A DNA stretch of 64,000 nucleotides from Dromiciops gliroides (Eukaryota > Chordata > Mammalia > Microbiotheria > Microbiotheriidae). Where the stretch lies: the NCBI RefSeq assembly GCF_019393635.1, contig NC_057866.1, positions 230,777,359-230,841,358 on the forward strand, given 5' to 3'. The notes below the pieces were generated by a model. That model was not told the DNA's origin and ran no database searches. It worked only from the letters and a program-made list of their open reading frames with translations. The position numbers and the translations under genes are program-made. Positions 34,113 to 45,597 of this stretch are shown in pieces; the stretch's first letter is position 1; each line of letters opens with the position of its first letter.

Positions 34113-34869
34113 GCCCCCTCTCTTTGTCCCAAATTTACCTTGCTTGTATAAGACCTGAGCACAACCTGTAACTCGTGTTGTTTTTCTGTATGTATTCATT
34201 AACTGTTTTCCTTTCCAAGAGATCTTATTTTAAGGGAAGTCTACATCCAATCAGGATGGTATTCATCCATGGGAAGATCTAACCAGTGATTTTCTTGGTG
34301 GTAGAAATGCATGGCAGAGGAATTATTGTAGACATTAGGCTAGAAGTCTTACTCCAGGTTGAAGGGCATAACTGGAAGGATGAGAACCTAGTCACCTCTG
34401 CTCCACACAGTTGCTCTGCAGTTTTGCCAAATGGAGCATGGAGCATGTCTTGAATAGACAGAGAATAATGACTGGGGGACAATGAGGAACGCTAACCTCA
34501 AGCTACCAATCCAGCAAAAGGTGCTCATCCAAAACCAACAAGAACAACAAACAGATAACCTTAGCTCGAGGGCTTCTCTTGGCTGCTGCTGACTGCAGGA
34601 CAGGCTGAGGCTGTTAATAACTCTGTGCTGACTTGATTCTTTTCATGCCTCATAATGCCCTGGTTCTCTTGTGAGTCACCTTGGAAAAAGACCAGAAGAG
34701 CCAGGTGGAGCTGCAACCTCTGCCCCCTAATTTATTTATTCTCCATTCCTGCCATTATTATATATTTAATCATTCAACATCAGAAACTGATATGATTTTT
34801 ATCAGTGGAAATGACATGAGGATGCAAGGCCTTCCATGGGACTTTTCCATCTGACTCACAGCTGAAACC
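34113..34869. other. No recognised feature
   Basis: Unassigned sequence. Confidence 0.5.
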
Positions 34870-34957
34870 TTCCATTTGTGTTGTTTCCTCATTAGAATGT
34901 GAGCTCCCTGAGAGCAGGGATGCTCTTATGCCTTTCACAGCCTGCCCCCTTCCTAGC
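34870..34957 (+). repeat. L2 3' fragment
   Basis: CATTAGAATGTGAGCTCCCTGAGAGCAGGG. Confidence 0.7.
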
Positions 34958-34967
34958 TAGACATTTT

Positions 34968-35578
34968 TTAAAGTTTTTAAAGTATTTTATTATTTTCCAG
35001 TTACATATAAGTATAGTTTTCAACATTTGTTTTCACAGGATTTTTAGTTCCAAATTTTTCTCCCATCCTCCTTTCCCTCCCTCCTCCCCAAGACGGAAAG
35101 CAGAGTCTGATATAAGTTATACATGTACAATCACATTAAACATATTTCTACATTAGTCATCTTGTGAAATAAGAATCAGAGCACAAGGGAAAACCTCAAA
35201 AAAGAAGGGAAAAAATAGTCCCAAAGTAGAAACAATATGGTTCAATCTGAATTCATAATTCACAGTTCTTTTTTCTGGATGTTGAGAACATTTTCTATCA
35301 TGAGTTCTTTGAAACTGTTTTGGATCGTTGCACTGCTGAGAAGAGCCAAGTCTATCACCATTGTTCATCACACAAAGTTGCTGTTACTGTGTACAATGTT
35401 CTCCTGGTTCTGTTCCTCTCAGTCAGCATCAGTTCATGTAAGTCCTTCCAGGTTTCTCTGGACTCCTCCTGCTCATCGTTTCTTACAGCACAATAGTATT
35501 CCATTACATTCATGTACCACAACTTGTTTAGCCATTCCCCAACTGATGGGGATTTCCTCGATTTCCAATTCTTTGCCA
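34968..35578 (-). mobile_element. 5'-truncated L1 3' end, antisense
   Basis: Exact TSD TAGACATTTT at 34958-34967 and 35579-35588. Minus-strand frame 35585-35355 reads ORF2p C terminus (GEWLNKLWYMNVMEYYCAV, ETWKDLHELMLTE, TRRTLYTVTA). Confidence 0.95.
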
Positions 35579-35772
35579 TAGACATTTTGTTTACTCCTTT
35601 TCATGCATTCTTCCATCCAGCAACACTGGCTTTCTGGCTATTCCTTGTACACAGCACTCTGTCCCCCAACTTTTCACCAGCCATTTCCTTGTCTGAAATG
35701 CAGAGATCTCCCTTCTCCCTTCTATTTGTATGCACAACACTTAGCAACTGCTTTGCACATACTAAGACCATA

Positions 35773-36025
35773 ATATTGTTGTTCAGTCATTTCAGTCTGT
35801 CCAACCCTTTGTGACCCCATTTGGGATTTTCTTGGCAAAGATACTGGAGAGGTTGGCCATTTCCTTCTCCAGCCCATTTTACAGATGAGGGAACTGAGGC
35901 AAACAAAGTCATTTCCTCCTCACCTCTTAAAATAGATGATAATTACCTGAGGACTCTGGTCCTTTACCCAATCAGAACTTATATTTGTCATGACTTTGAG
36001 GCTGATGCTTTACTGTCTAGCATAT
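35773..36025 (-). mobile_element. CORE-SINE with RTE-type tail
   Basis: TTGTTGTTCAGTCATTTCAG, TTGTGACCCCATTTGGGATTT, CCATTTTACAGATGAGG; head end decayed. Confidence 0.75.
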
Positions 36026-36407
36026 TGGTCCACTTGCTTTGACTTTCTCATGTATAGGACCTATGTGAATTTGTCCATATTAGTATTATATGTTAAGGAA
36101 TGTAAGCATTCAGAGGACAGGACAAGATAGAGCCACCATGAATCATTGATGCCAGTGGTAATCTATAGTGGACATTCCCTTCCAATGGTGAACCCATCTA
36201 AACCATCTCACCCTGGGTGACTTTGTTGCCCATGTCCTCAGGAAGGGGCTGCCCAAAGTGCAGAAGTATGACTCCTGTGTTTTAACACTGAGTCAATACT
36301 GGTGTAGCATATGGGCTGAACTACCTGTCATTCCTTACTTTTTGCTACATGACCTTCCCCACCTCCTTTTCCAATCATACATTTCTGTCAGTCAACTAGG
36401 AAGTTGA

Positions 36408-36600
36408 CATAACCATAATAGCTAACATTTAGATTGTGATTTATAGTTTGCAAAGGACTTAACATATCTCTTTTGATCTTCTGAGAGACAGGGGCACTTA
36501 AAGTCCCCATTTGACAGGTGAGGAAACTGAGGTAGATAGAGGTTATGTGACAAATCTTCCTGTCTCTAGGACCAGCATTCAATTCACTGTGCCCCCTTGC
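36408..36600 (-). repeat. MIR, antisense
   Basis: TAATAGCTAACATTTAG, CAGGTGAGGAAACTGAGG. Confidence 0.75.
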
Positions 36601-36753
36601 TTCCATTTATAGCCAAGTCTTTTACACAATTCATCATTGGTAATCTGCTACAGCTTACTTATGTCAACCCTATGTCTTCCCATTGCTTTTTGGGTTGTCT
36701 GAAATTCTGAAGCTGTGATTCTCAGTCATATAGCATTATTGGAAGAACATCAA

Positions 36754-37147
36754 TGTGTAAAAGATGTTTTTGTTTCAGGAAGCAGTTAGGAATATTGAAA
36801 GCATGAAGAAATTTCCTAACTGCTTCTTGAAACAAAAGCATCTTGATTGGCTCGGGATGGGGGAAGGCTCAAGCTCCCGCAATGCAACTTCTTGGTAGTC
36901 TCTGGTTGTGTTGTTGTGTCTTTCTGGTTGCTCAGGGACATAAAAGTTCTCAGCTAAGTAGGGCTGGGAATCTTCAGGTTTGGTGGATGCCACTACCCGC
37001 TGGCCCACTCACCAAGTGAATCATTACATGGAGAGGAGAGGGACCTTTTCTACCCCAGTTAAGTGCTATTGTTTATGCTTGTTACATTAGAACTGAATCA
37101 ACCTCCTTTTGTTAACTATTGTGTGAGCACCTTATTTCATTCTAACA
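36754..37147 (+). mobile_element. Candidate solo LTR beginning with a long hairpin
   Basis: TGTGTAAAAGATG start, CATAAAA TATA-like box (about 36938), CTCCTTTTGTTAACTATTG and TTCTAACA end. Flanking TCAA / GCAA is only a near match for a 4-bp TSD, so boundaries are tentative. Confidence 0.35.
36761..36844. repeat. Inverted repeat, 32-bp arms, 20-bp loop
   Basis: Left arm 36761-36792 (AAGATGTTTTTGTTTCAGGA...) and right arm 36813-36844 (...GAAACAAAAGCATCTT) differ at two positions, both G:U-compatible in RNA read on the plus strand. Confidence 0.92.
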
Positions 37148-37379
37148 GCAAACCTGATCTAACAGGGTAAGGCCCTAATAAATTTCCTCTTAATTTCCCT
37201 TTTTTGGTAGCACAGTCAAACTTTTTCTTATCATGTGATATCTGCCTATCTCTCTGAAAAGCTGTGTGATCTTGTCCATGGGTACTCAGTGTGATCCAAA
37301 CCTGTGGCAAGTGTGGAAACAAGAAAGCTGTCTACAACTAAATTAATGCTGTATCCTTGTTGAATATCCTTCCCATGCT

Positions 37380-37970
37380 ATTAGGGAATAAGCATTTATT
37401 AAGTGCTGACTATGTGGCAGGCACTATGCTAAGAACTTTATACTTTTTATCTCATTTAATCTTCATAAGTATTAACAAGGAAAGTTCCTTTTGTTAAATG
37501 CTAGGTGGTTTATAATAGTCTCATTTCATTCTAGGCCTAACCCTGCACCACTGGACTGGCCTGAGTCAGGACAGAAAAGATGGATAGGGATTCAACATTT
37601 AAAGATCAGAGTGAGGGTGAGGGCATTCACTGAATAGGGAACACCCTGACCAAGGCTGCATGATATTAAGGGGACAGCAAGTGGTTTAGTTTAGAGGAAA
37701 TACAAAGGTGGAGAGGAGTAGTGTAAGATAAGGATGGTTAGAAAGGGTGGTCCCAGATTGAGAAGGGCTTTGAATGCCAAGCTAAGGAATTTCTAATTTC
37801 TTCTGCAGGCATTAGGGAGTCATTCAGTAGTGGAATGATATAATGAGATTTATGTGAAAAGAAGCCAGAAGGTGTAGGGGGATGGATTGGAAGAGGAAGA
37901 TAGGAGGAGTGGATGGGACCACTCTTTGAGGAGGTTTGTGTTCTTACTCAGTCTGCATAGGACATTAGTC
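37380..37970 (-). repeat. L2 LINE, antisense
   Basis: AATAAGCATTTATTAAGTGC, GGCAGGCACTATGCTAAG, then AAGGGCTTTGAATGCCAAGCTAAGG and GGATGGATTGGAAGAGG in antisense L2 order. Confidence 0.8.
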
Positions 37971-39769
37971 TTTTTCTAGCTCAAGGTGAGGTTGGGGTCA
38001 CCACCAGTCCAGTCACTCCCAATGGGCCACACCCCCACCTTTGGCCCCTGGTCAGCCTTTCTCCCCTGGGGATGTCCACCTGCACCAGGTCTCCTCCCCC
38101 ACAAAACTGAGTGAAATCCTCTCTGCTGTGGGAGTGTACAAGGCCTTCTGATGTTCTCCCTGACCTGGCTTCCTGCCTAAAGCTTCTGCTGGACATCTGG
38201 CCTCATTCCCACGATGTGACCTAGCGGCAGGAAATCCTGAATTTGGCTTAGTGGCTCATATCCCCAGTGCCCTCCTGGGGCAGGACATCCTGCTTTTTGT
38301 CCGTTTTCCTGGCCATGCCCACTGTACAAGCCCTACTGCCCACAGAGCTCCCCTACCATGGGGCCACTCCCTTCTTTCAACTTTCTTTCTATATATGCCA
38401 TAAAGGAGCAAGAAAAAGTTTACAGGAATCATATAAGCAAGTGGGGGGAAAGAGAAGACCTTGAGAGGCAAAAGGAAATGGGAAAAATCAGTAAATAAAG
38501 AAAAGGAAAGTATAGGGGGAAAAAAGTGAGGAAATGAAAAATAGCATAGGACAGATTCAGGGATATAACTCTTTAAATTTTTTGATTGGTTTCTTTTGTT
38601 TTTATATCACCTTCATTTCCAAATCTCCCCCACCTCCCACCGAACCATTGAACCAGCCCTTGCAACAAAGAAGAAAAAACAAGTTCTTAAAATTTCAAAA
38701 AGCTAGTTTTTGGGAAGTGCTGCTATACAATGATGGCCTTTGTGAAATGACCAGTGTGGGCCAAGGGTTGTCCAGAGTCTGCCAAAGAAAGAAATCTAGG
38801 AGTTTACATTCTTACATAACATCAAATTCATTGACAGGATAATCCTTAATCTCTGTTTTATTGTCTTGCCTTTTCATCTCAACCGATAGTATATATTGGA
38901 AGGTTAAGTACCCCATGAAATTCTTAGGTTATCTCTCCAAAGACATGGCCACAGAACTGATCATTTTTCCAGTTAACTTGGATATTTGAAATTGTCCCTA
39001 ACCACTGGATTCTCTCAGGTATTTTTAGCCCATCAGCAAACCTGGGGTGTTAAAGGAAAAAGCAGGGAGCTAGGAGACTGTATAACAAAGCCAAAGGGTA
39101 ATTTTGCTTAGGTGACAAAATAGTAAATGACTTCATCTTGGAGGTTGGCAAGCTGATCCTGCTAATGGGCAGGATTTCCTTCTTTGCCCAAGGAAACTAC
39201 TGGGTTTCTTTTGTAGGGGAGCAGGAGGAATGGAGCAGGGCCAGAATTTAGGTGTGGTAGCATGTACCTCTCAGTCCTACCGGGTGTGCTAATAAGCAGA
39301 GCCCAAGAGTTCAGTATGGAGGAATGTTCTTTGACAACTGGCTAATCTGTTTGCATTTGGGAAATCAACGTAAAGTCCCAAAGATGGGGTAAGAATAGCA
39401 GGGTGTGTCTGACAGAGTGCCCTAGTACTTTGCTCCTACTTTAAAAATACCTCAGGACTTAACTTTTTTGTAAAAATAACCCGGCACTCCATGTATGAGG
39501 GTGGGACAGAGGAAGGAAAAATGCTTGACAGTTCAGTTCTTTGACCTAGATCCTTCCCATTCCTTTTCCAAGTCCTCTCCTAAGAAAGACTGCTCAGTGA
39601 TTTCATTAAAATATTAATAGAGACCTCTAATTTCTCTTAGTGCAGGGCACTGCTGAAGTTAGCAGAAATAACACCTTATTATCCTCTCCTACCCAAAAGA
39701 GTAAGCAGTGTGCTAGAGCTGGGGTCAGGAACACCTGGGTTCAAGCACCACCTTTGACACATACTAGAT
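37971..39769. other. No recognised feature
   Basis: 1.8 kb, partly C-rich (37980-38360), with no domain-bearing frame or known repeat. Confidence 0.45.
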
Positions 39770-40076
39770 ATTATTGTTGTTGTTTGTCCTTCATTCTCAA
39801 AGAGGACCGTGACATTGGGAAGTGATGTTATGACTCGCAGTGAATTGGATTTAAGTGAGGGAGGGCTGTTCAAAGTCACCAATCTCACTCTCTCCTCCAA
39901 AGCCATCTGGGTCCAGTGGTAAGATAGCAGATCAGGACAACTGGAGATGGCCCCAGATGTTTGAGGCAATTGGGGTTAAGTGTCTTGTCCAGGGTCACAC
40001 AGCTAGTAAATGTCTGAGGCCTGATTTGAACTCAGGTCCTCCTGACACCAAGGACACTGTGCCACCTAGCCACCCC
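39770..40076 (-). mobile_element. CORE-SINE with RTE-type tail
   Basis: TTGTTGTTTGTCCTTCATTC, GAATTGGATTTAAGTGAGGG, GAGGCAATTGGGGTTAAGTG; head end GTGCCACCTAGCC. Confidence 0.88.
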
Positions 40077-40264
40077 AGATATAGTCCAACACCGAATGCC
40101 CCAGTCAGCTAAACCGGTAGAGTCAGGGTTTTCTCCACCAGTGAAATTGCAGGTCCAGATCAAAACATTTTCCCAAAAATATTTTGCATAATAGCATCAT
40201 ATAATGTATCCAGATAAGATATCTGTGGTTTCCAGTGTATCAGGGGAAGCTAGCATAAATATTC

Positions 40265-40440
40265 AGGATGGCATGATGGATACAACATTGGGCTTAAAGT
40301 CAGGAAGACCAGACTTCAAATCCTGCCTGAGATACTCTCAGACAGCTGTGTGATGCTGGGTAAACTTCAGTTTCCTCATGTGTAAAGTGGGAATAATAAT
40401 AGGACCTACCTCCCAGGAAAATTAGTAGGGCAAAGTGAGA
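40265..40440 (+). repeat. MIR
   Basis: GTCAGGAAGACCAGACTTCAAATCC, ACAGCTGTGTGATGCTGGG. Confidence 0.8.
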
Positions 40441-40485
<45 letters not shown>

Positions 40486-40493
40486 ATATATAG
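40441..40493. repeat. (TA)n microsatellite
   Basis: About 20 TA units with two breaks, at the 3' end of a MIR. Confidence 0.95.
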
Positions 40494-40499
40494 CCAATA

Positions 40500-40945
40500 T
40501 CATTGGACATCAAGTGAATACTGTGCTGGGCCTGGAGTCAGGAGGATTCATCTTCCTGAGTTCGAATCTGGCCTCAGACACCAGTGCTGTGACACGGAGT
40601 AAATGTCTTAAGTCACATAAGCCTATTTGCCTTAGTTTCCTCATCTGTGAAATGAGTTGGAGAAGGAAATAACAAACTTTTCTAGTATCCGCTAAGAAAA
40701 CCCCAAATGGGGCAGCCAGGTGGTGCAAAGTATAAATCTCCGGCCCTGGATTCAGGAGGACCTGAGTTCAAATCCAGCCTCAGACACTTGACACTTACTT
40801 GCTAGCTGTGTGACCTTGGGCAAGTCACTTAACCCTCATTGCCCTGCAAAAAAAAAAAAGAAAAAGAAAAAGAAAACCCGAAATGGGTTCACAAAGAGTT
40901 GGACATGACTGAAATGACTGAATAACAACCAACAAATATTATTAT
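40500..40945 (+). mobile_element. CORE-SINE with RTE-type tail, split by a short SINE
   Basis: Head-core 40500-40710 and tail 40870-40945 (GTTCACAAAGAGTTGGACATG, ACTGAAATGACTGAATAAC). Confidence 0.88.
40711..40869 (+). mobile_element. Short CORE-SINE inside a CORE-SINE
   Basis: 17-bp TSD AAGAAAACCCCAAATGG (40694-40710) / AAGAAAACCCGAAATGG (40870-40886), one mismatch; tail variant CATTGCCCTGCAAAA. Confidence 0.95.
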
Positions 40946-41188
40946 TATGAATCTATTTTAATCTACAATACACGGACCACATTTAAAGTTATTTAGGGAC
41001 AGCTCAAAGAAAAGAGAGCATCTCAGTTTCTTTATTATAAAATGAGCCTGTGATCCTATTTCACATATAGCAAATGACATTTCTGGAAAAGGTCCCGGAC
41101 AGGTCTCATTCACTTGATTTGTATCTGGCCACCTAATGGTTATGTATATCAGACATGGCCAATAAAAGAAGATGATTGAGAGAGTCAA

Positions 41189-41328
41189 AGGGGCAGCTTG
41201 GTGGCACAGTGGATAAAGCACCGGCCCTGGATTCAGGAGGACCTGTGTTCAAATCCAGCCTCACTTTACACTTACTAGCTGTGTGACCCTGGGCAAGTCA
41301 CTTAACCCCAATTGCCTCACCAAAAAAA
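41189..41328 (+). mobile_element. Short CORE-SINE
   Basis: Exact 11-bp TSD GAGAGAGTCAA at 41178-41188 and 41329-41339; short internal deletion after CAGCCTCA. Confidence 0.95.
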
Positions 41329-41339
41329 GAGAGAGTCAA

Positions 41340-41700
41340 GAGCAGAAAGGAGTTTGGTGCAGAAGAAAGGTCAGAGGATCTGGGTTCAAATCCCAGCTCT
41401 GCTTCACAATACTTAGGGAAGATTGTATATGGCACTCCCCTTCTCTGGGCCTCAGTATCTTGTCTAAAAAAAGAAAGGGCAGAGGGCGCAGCTAGGTGGC
41501 GCAGTGGATAGAGCACTGGCCCTGGATTCAGTAGTTCCTGAGTTCAAATCCGGCCTCAGACACTTGACACTTACTAGCTATGTGACCCTGGGTAAGTCAC
41601 TTAACCCCCATTGCCCCGCAAAACAAAACCAAAAACAAACAAATAAATAAATAAATAAAAAAGAAAGGGCAGGGCTAGTTATGCAACTCTAATTCTGTGA
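41340..41700 (+). repeat. MIR split by SINE
   Basis: GATCTGGGTTCAAATCCCAGC on the left; CTAATTCTGTGATTCCATGA on the right of the insertion. Confidence 0.75.
41483..41656 (+). mobile_element. Short CORE-SINE
   Basis: TSD AAAAAAGAAAGGGCAG at 41467-41482 and 41657-41672; tail AAATAAATAAATAAATAAA. Confidence 0.94.
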
Positions 41701-41944
41701 TTCCATGAATCCATTAAAAAAAAAAAAGAAAACCTACATTTTAAATAATGTCCCAATGTATTCACTAAGAGTACTACAGCAAAAATAGATGTTTTGTATA
41801 TTTTCAGGCTATCAGAATAATCAGTACCTCAACAAGACCAAAGTAGCACCTGAAAAATGGAATTCTTTGGAATGTGCTTCTTTTGAAAGGGCAATAAAAA
41901 GTCACCACCCCCATGACACTAGATAATGGGTCTTTTACCCTTTA

Positions 41945-42130
41945 TTAGTGTGGGGTCCAGGAAGAAATGACCTGAATACAATGGCAAGAGCAGAGGATCT
42001 GGCTATGAATTCTGGTTTGGCTACTCAATACTTGTGTGGCCTTGGTGATTCACCTCCTTTTGGTGGGATTCAGTTTCTCCAAAACCAAACAGCTGGACCA
42101 GAATATTTCTGAGGTCTCATCCATCTCTAA
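41945..42130 (+). repeat. MIR, diverged
   Basis: GAGCAGAGGATCTGGC, CTTGTGTGGCCTTGGTGATTC. Confidence 0.65.
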
Positions 42131-42840
42131 AACCTGGTATCTAAGATATTCTTAAAGATTAACTCCAAGGAAAACAATGAAACCACATACATATCTTTCT
42201 CATTCCTTAAGACAAACAGTCTGAAATGACCTTTGAAGTCTGGGGCTTAAAGGTCTTTTAAAATGTGACCACTTGCTGCAGGTTGGGATTGAAGGAATTA
42301 AATGAGGGTAGGGGGAAGCTTAAGTGAAAGTTTTCTTTGGCCTGACTTCCCCCATTCCCATGTGGGTAGTATCTTGTTTCTGGGTCTAATGGGTTCTTTT
42401 GAGAATACATGCAGGAGGCCAGGCAGGAGGGAGGCCAAACTTTGTCCAGAACCATTCATCACAACCTCAGTATCTTCTCCTCCATTTAGAAATTGCCCTG
42501 GGCATAACAAGGTTGGGAATTTTGACAGTTAACGAATCCTGGCACCGTCCAGATGTCACATGACAATGAGACTGTTCATTTAAAACTAGCACAGGAACTT
42601 CCATTTAGGTGGAATATGAAAAGAGATGAGTGAGCGGCTAAGATCAACACTGAACCCAGAATGGGAGTAGGGATGGAACTAAGCACACTCAATTCTTAGA
42701 AGAGAACCGGATACCCAGAAGGAAACCACCAATTTTAGCCCTAAATAAAGCCTCCTTCTTCCTATAGCCTCGACCCTGCTATTGAGATCTAAGGGAAGCT
42801 CCTTCGTGTGGTTGTCTTTGAATGAAGGAAATAGTCAAAG
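42131..42840. other. No recognised feature
   Basis: Unassigned sequence. Confidence 0.5.
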
Positions 42841-42844
42841 GATT

Positions 42845-43045
42845 GCATTAATCATAATAATGATAATGATAATATGAGCTGACGTTATAGCTATGCTAGG
42901 GCCTTATAATTATTAACCCCATTTGATACTCATAACAACCCAGAGAGGAAACTGAGGCAGACAGAAAAGTGACTCATCTAAGGTCACAGAGTGTCTGAGG
43001 CCAGATTTGAACACAGGTATTCCTGCCTCCAGCCCCAGAGCACTT
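42845..43045 (-). repeat. MIR, antisense
   Basis: CCCAGAGAGGAAACTGAGGC, GTGTCTGAGGCCAGATTTG. Confidence 0.8.
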
Positions 43046-43104
43046 TGGCTGCTTTGGGAAATAGGGCAGGGGAAGAGGTTCTCTTTCTTCTTTAGTGCTA
43101 TTGA

Positions 43105-43205
43105 ATAGGATTCAACTGGCAAGCGTCTACTAAGTCCCATCATGTGCCAGGTAGTGGGGCTAGTGGCTCCTTGCCCTCAGGGAGCATACATTCCTGCCAG
43201 GACTG
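43105..43205 (-). repeat. L2 3' end fragment, antisense
   Basis: AAGCGTCTACTAAGTCCCATCATGTGCCAGG, CCCTCAGGGAGCATACATTC. Confidence 0.6.
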
Positions 43206-43980
43206 ACAACAAGGATCTATATTATACAAAACTTTATTACTTATTTATCTGTCTATTTGGTTATATCTTTGTTGATAGATATTGTGCAAAACTTTTCAAA
43301 TGATTTTAGGATCCAGGAGAAGCCTGAACAAAATGCTAGGAAGGTTCCTTGGAAGGAGGGCTCATTCCTATCTGAGGGGGATGCAGGAAAGGGGGCAACG
43401 TGGAGCCAGCTGGTTATTATAGGAAGACAGAAGAGAGAGTCCAGAGAAATCCATTTGGACGGGACCCATCATAGAGGAAAAGACTGGAGGCCGGAGGCCT
43501 AGAATGAGGGGCCATCTGAGACTGGGAAGCAAACAGCAATCCAGTTTAATTAAAACAGGGAGCAAGCCAACTGCTTTGAAAGTCGGCATGCAGGCTTATG
43601 CAAGGGGATATTGGCAGAGGTGCTTAAAGCATGCATAGACAGCCCAGACCGGAGTAAATAATTCTTATTATCTCTGCAGAACTTTGTCCCAGATCCTCTG
43701 TGTACCAACCTGACCTAGTTGGACTGAAGCCTGCGGAACAGCCCTTTTCATCTACGCTAAAGATGCTGCCAGTTACTAACTTTTATTTGGATTTACCCTT
43801 TTTGTAGCCTACGTGAATGACTATTATTTGTTTGAGCGAATCCATCTTTGGGTTGGCCTTACAGCCCCTGGGCTGTGACTCAGAGTAGGGCAAGTGTGAG
43901 ATAAGGTAGGTTGGAGCCAGACTTAATGACTCTGAATTTGCAGAATTGTTAGTAGGAATACTGCTGTCTGGAGAAAACTC
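43206..43980. other. No recognised feature
   Basis: Unassigned sequence. Confidence 0.5.
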
Positions 43981-43983
43981 AGT

Positions 43984-44830
43984 CAGTAAATCAATCAGTC
44001 ACCAAGCATTTATTAAGTATTTACTATGTCCCTGACAAAGTGCTGGGGACGTAAAGAAAGGCAAAAACTTGGGCCTTGACCTGAAAGAGCTACTTATTTT
44101 ATTTTTCTATTCTAATGGGAAAGATAACATGCAAATAATTGTGTACACATAGGATATACATGGCATAAATGGAAAATAATCTCAGAAAAGGGTAGGTGGG
44201 GCAGCAGATAAAGCACCATGCCTGGAGTATGAAAGACTCATCTTCCTTAATTCAAATTCATCTTCAGACACTTACAACCTATGTTATTCTGGGCAAGTCA
44301 CTTCACCCTATTTGCCGCAGTTTCCTCATCTGTAAAATGAGCTGGAGAAGGAATTGGCTGAACACTCCATTATCTTTGTCAAGAAAACGCTAAATGGGTT
44401 TCACAACAAGTCATATGTCTGAAATGACCAAACAACAACAAGTCTCACAAGAAAGACAATACTTGGGGAAGGGGAAGGAGGGGCTGGTAAAGGCCTCCTG
44501 CAGCAGGTGGGATTTGAGACGAGATTTGGAGGAAGCAGGAGTGAGCATTGAGGAGGGAGAGAATTCTAAGCAAGGTGTGGGGCAGCCTGGCCCCCAGAGA
44601 AGTGGGCCTCAGACTGATGGCACAGAACCACCTCTGGGTGGATGGCAGGGAGAGACCAGGAAAAGCCTCCTGAAGAGTGTGGCATGCATTGAGTCTGGAT
44701 GAATTAAGTGCTGGAATCCTGAGGGTTTCAAGAGGCGGAGGTGAGGAGACTGACGAACCGCTTGGTAATGGACGATTGGTAGTAAACAGATCTGAGGGTG
44801 GGGAGAGAGCATCTCCCCTGCTGTGACAAA
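43984..44830 (-). repeat. L2 LINE, antisense, split by a CORE-SINE
   Basis: CACCAAGCATTTATTAAGTATTTACTATG at the left; GGCCTCCTGCAGCAGGTGGGATTTGAG and GAAAAGCCTCCTGAAGAGTG on the right of the SINE. Confidence 0.75.
44186..44450 (+). mobile_element. CORE-SINE with RTE-type tail
   Basis: GGGCAGCAGATAAAGCACC, CTCATCTGTAAAATGAGCTGG, TAAATGGGTTTCACAACAAG, CTGAAATGACCAAACAAC. Confidence 0.88.
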
Positions 44831-44849
44831 GAGTCAAATCAATCATTGT

Positions 44850-44989
44850 GGGCGGCTAGGTGGCACAGTGGATAAAGCATCAGCCCTGGATTCAGAGGGA
44901 CCTGAGTTCAAATCCGGCCTCAGACACTTAACACTTTCTAGCTGTGTGACCCTGGGCAAGTCACTTAACCCTTATTGCCCCCCCCCCAA
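44850..44989 (+). mobile_element. Short CORE-SINE ending in a C-run
   Basis: Head GGCGGCTAGGTGGCACAG to CTTATTGCC followed by 10 Cs (44978-44987) rather than an A tail. No TSD found. Confidence 0.92.
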
Positions 44990-44999
44990 TATCCTTTGT

Positions 45000-45590
45000 A
45001 TAATAAGCATTGATTGAGTGCCTTTAAGTGATAGGGATACAAAGAAATGCAAAAACACCATCCCTGCCCTCAGGAAGGTCACACTCTAATGGAGACAACA
45101 TTCAAACAATTACTATAAACAATAAACCATCCACAGGATAAACTGCAAGAAGGTGGGGGTTGAGCTGAGACATGAAAGAACCCAGGAGAGTCAGGAAACC
45201 GAGATAAGGATGAGAGCATTCCAAGCATGAGAGACAGTCAGTGAAAATATACAGAACTGAGAAATAGAGTGTCTTGGGTTAGGAATAGCAAGGAGGCCAA
45301 TGCCATTATATCATAGAGTCTGGAGAGGAGTAAGATACAGAGAAAAGGGGCCAGGCTATGAAGGTTTCTAAAAAGAAAGAAAAGAAAAATAGGTTTTCTA
45401 TTTGCTCCTGGAGGTGATGGGGCCACTGGAGTTTACTGAGTCAGAGGGGTGGTGACCTGGGCTTTAGGAAGACCCCTTTGGTACCTGAGTGGAGGATGGA
45501 CTGGAGTAGACAGATGTTGGAGACAGTGTCCATGTGGTTTGCTACAAGGAGAAAGCATGTGCCTTTCCCCTCCAGTGTTCACAACTCAGA
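45000..45590 (-). repeat. L2 LINE, antisense
   Basis: AATAAGCATTGATTGAGTGCC, CTCAGGAAGGTCACACTCTAATGG, TCTATTTGCTCCTGGAGG, GGATGGACTGGAGTAGACAG. Confidence 0.8.
45068..45146 (+). repeat. 79-bp perfect duplicate, copy 1 (within L2)
   Basis: Identical to 47120-47198. Here it is a natural part of the antisense L2. Confidence 0.97.
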
Positions 45591-45597
45591 AGTTCTT

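Noticed and set aside
44445-44846. 133-codon minus-strand frame
   Set aside because: Lies in L2 and is proline/serine-rich as expected for a chance frame.
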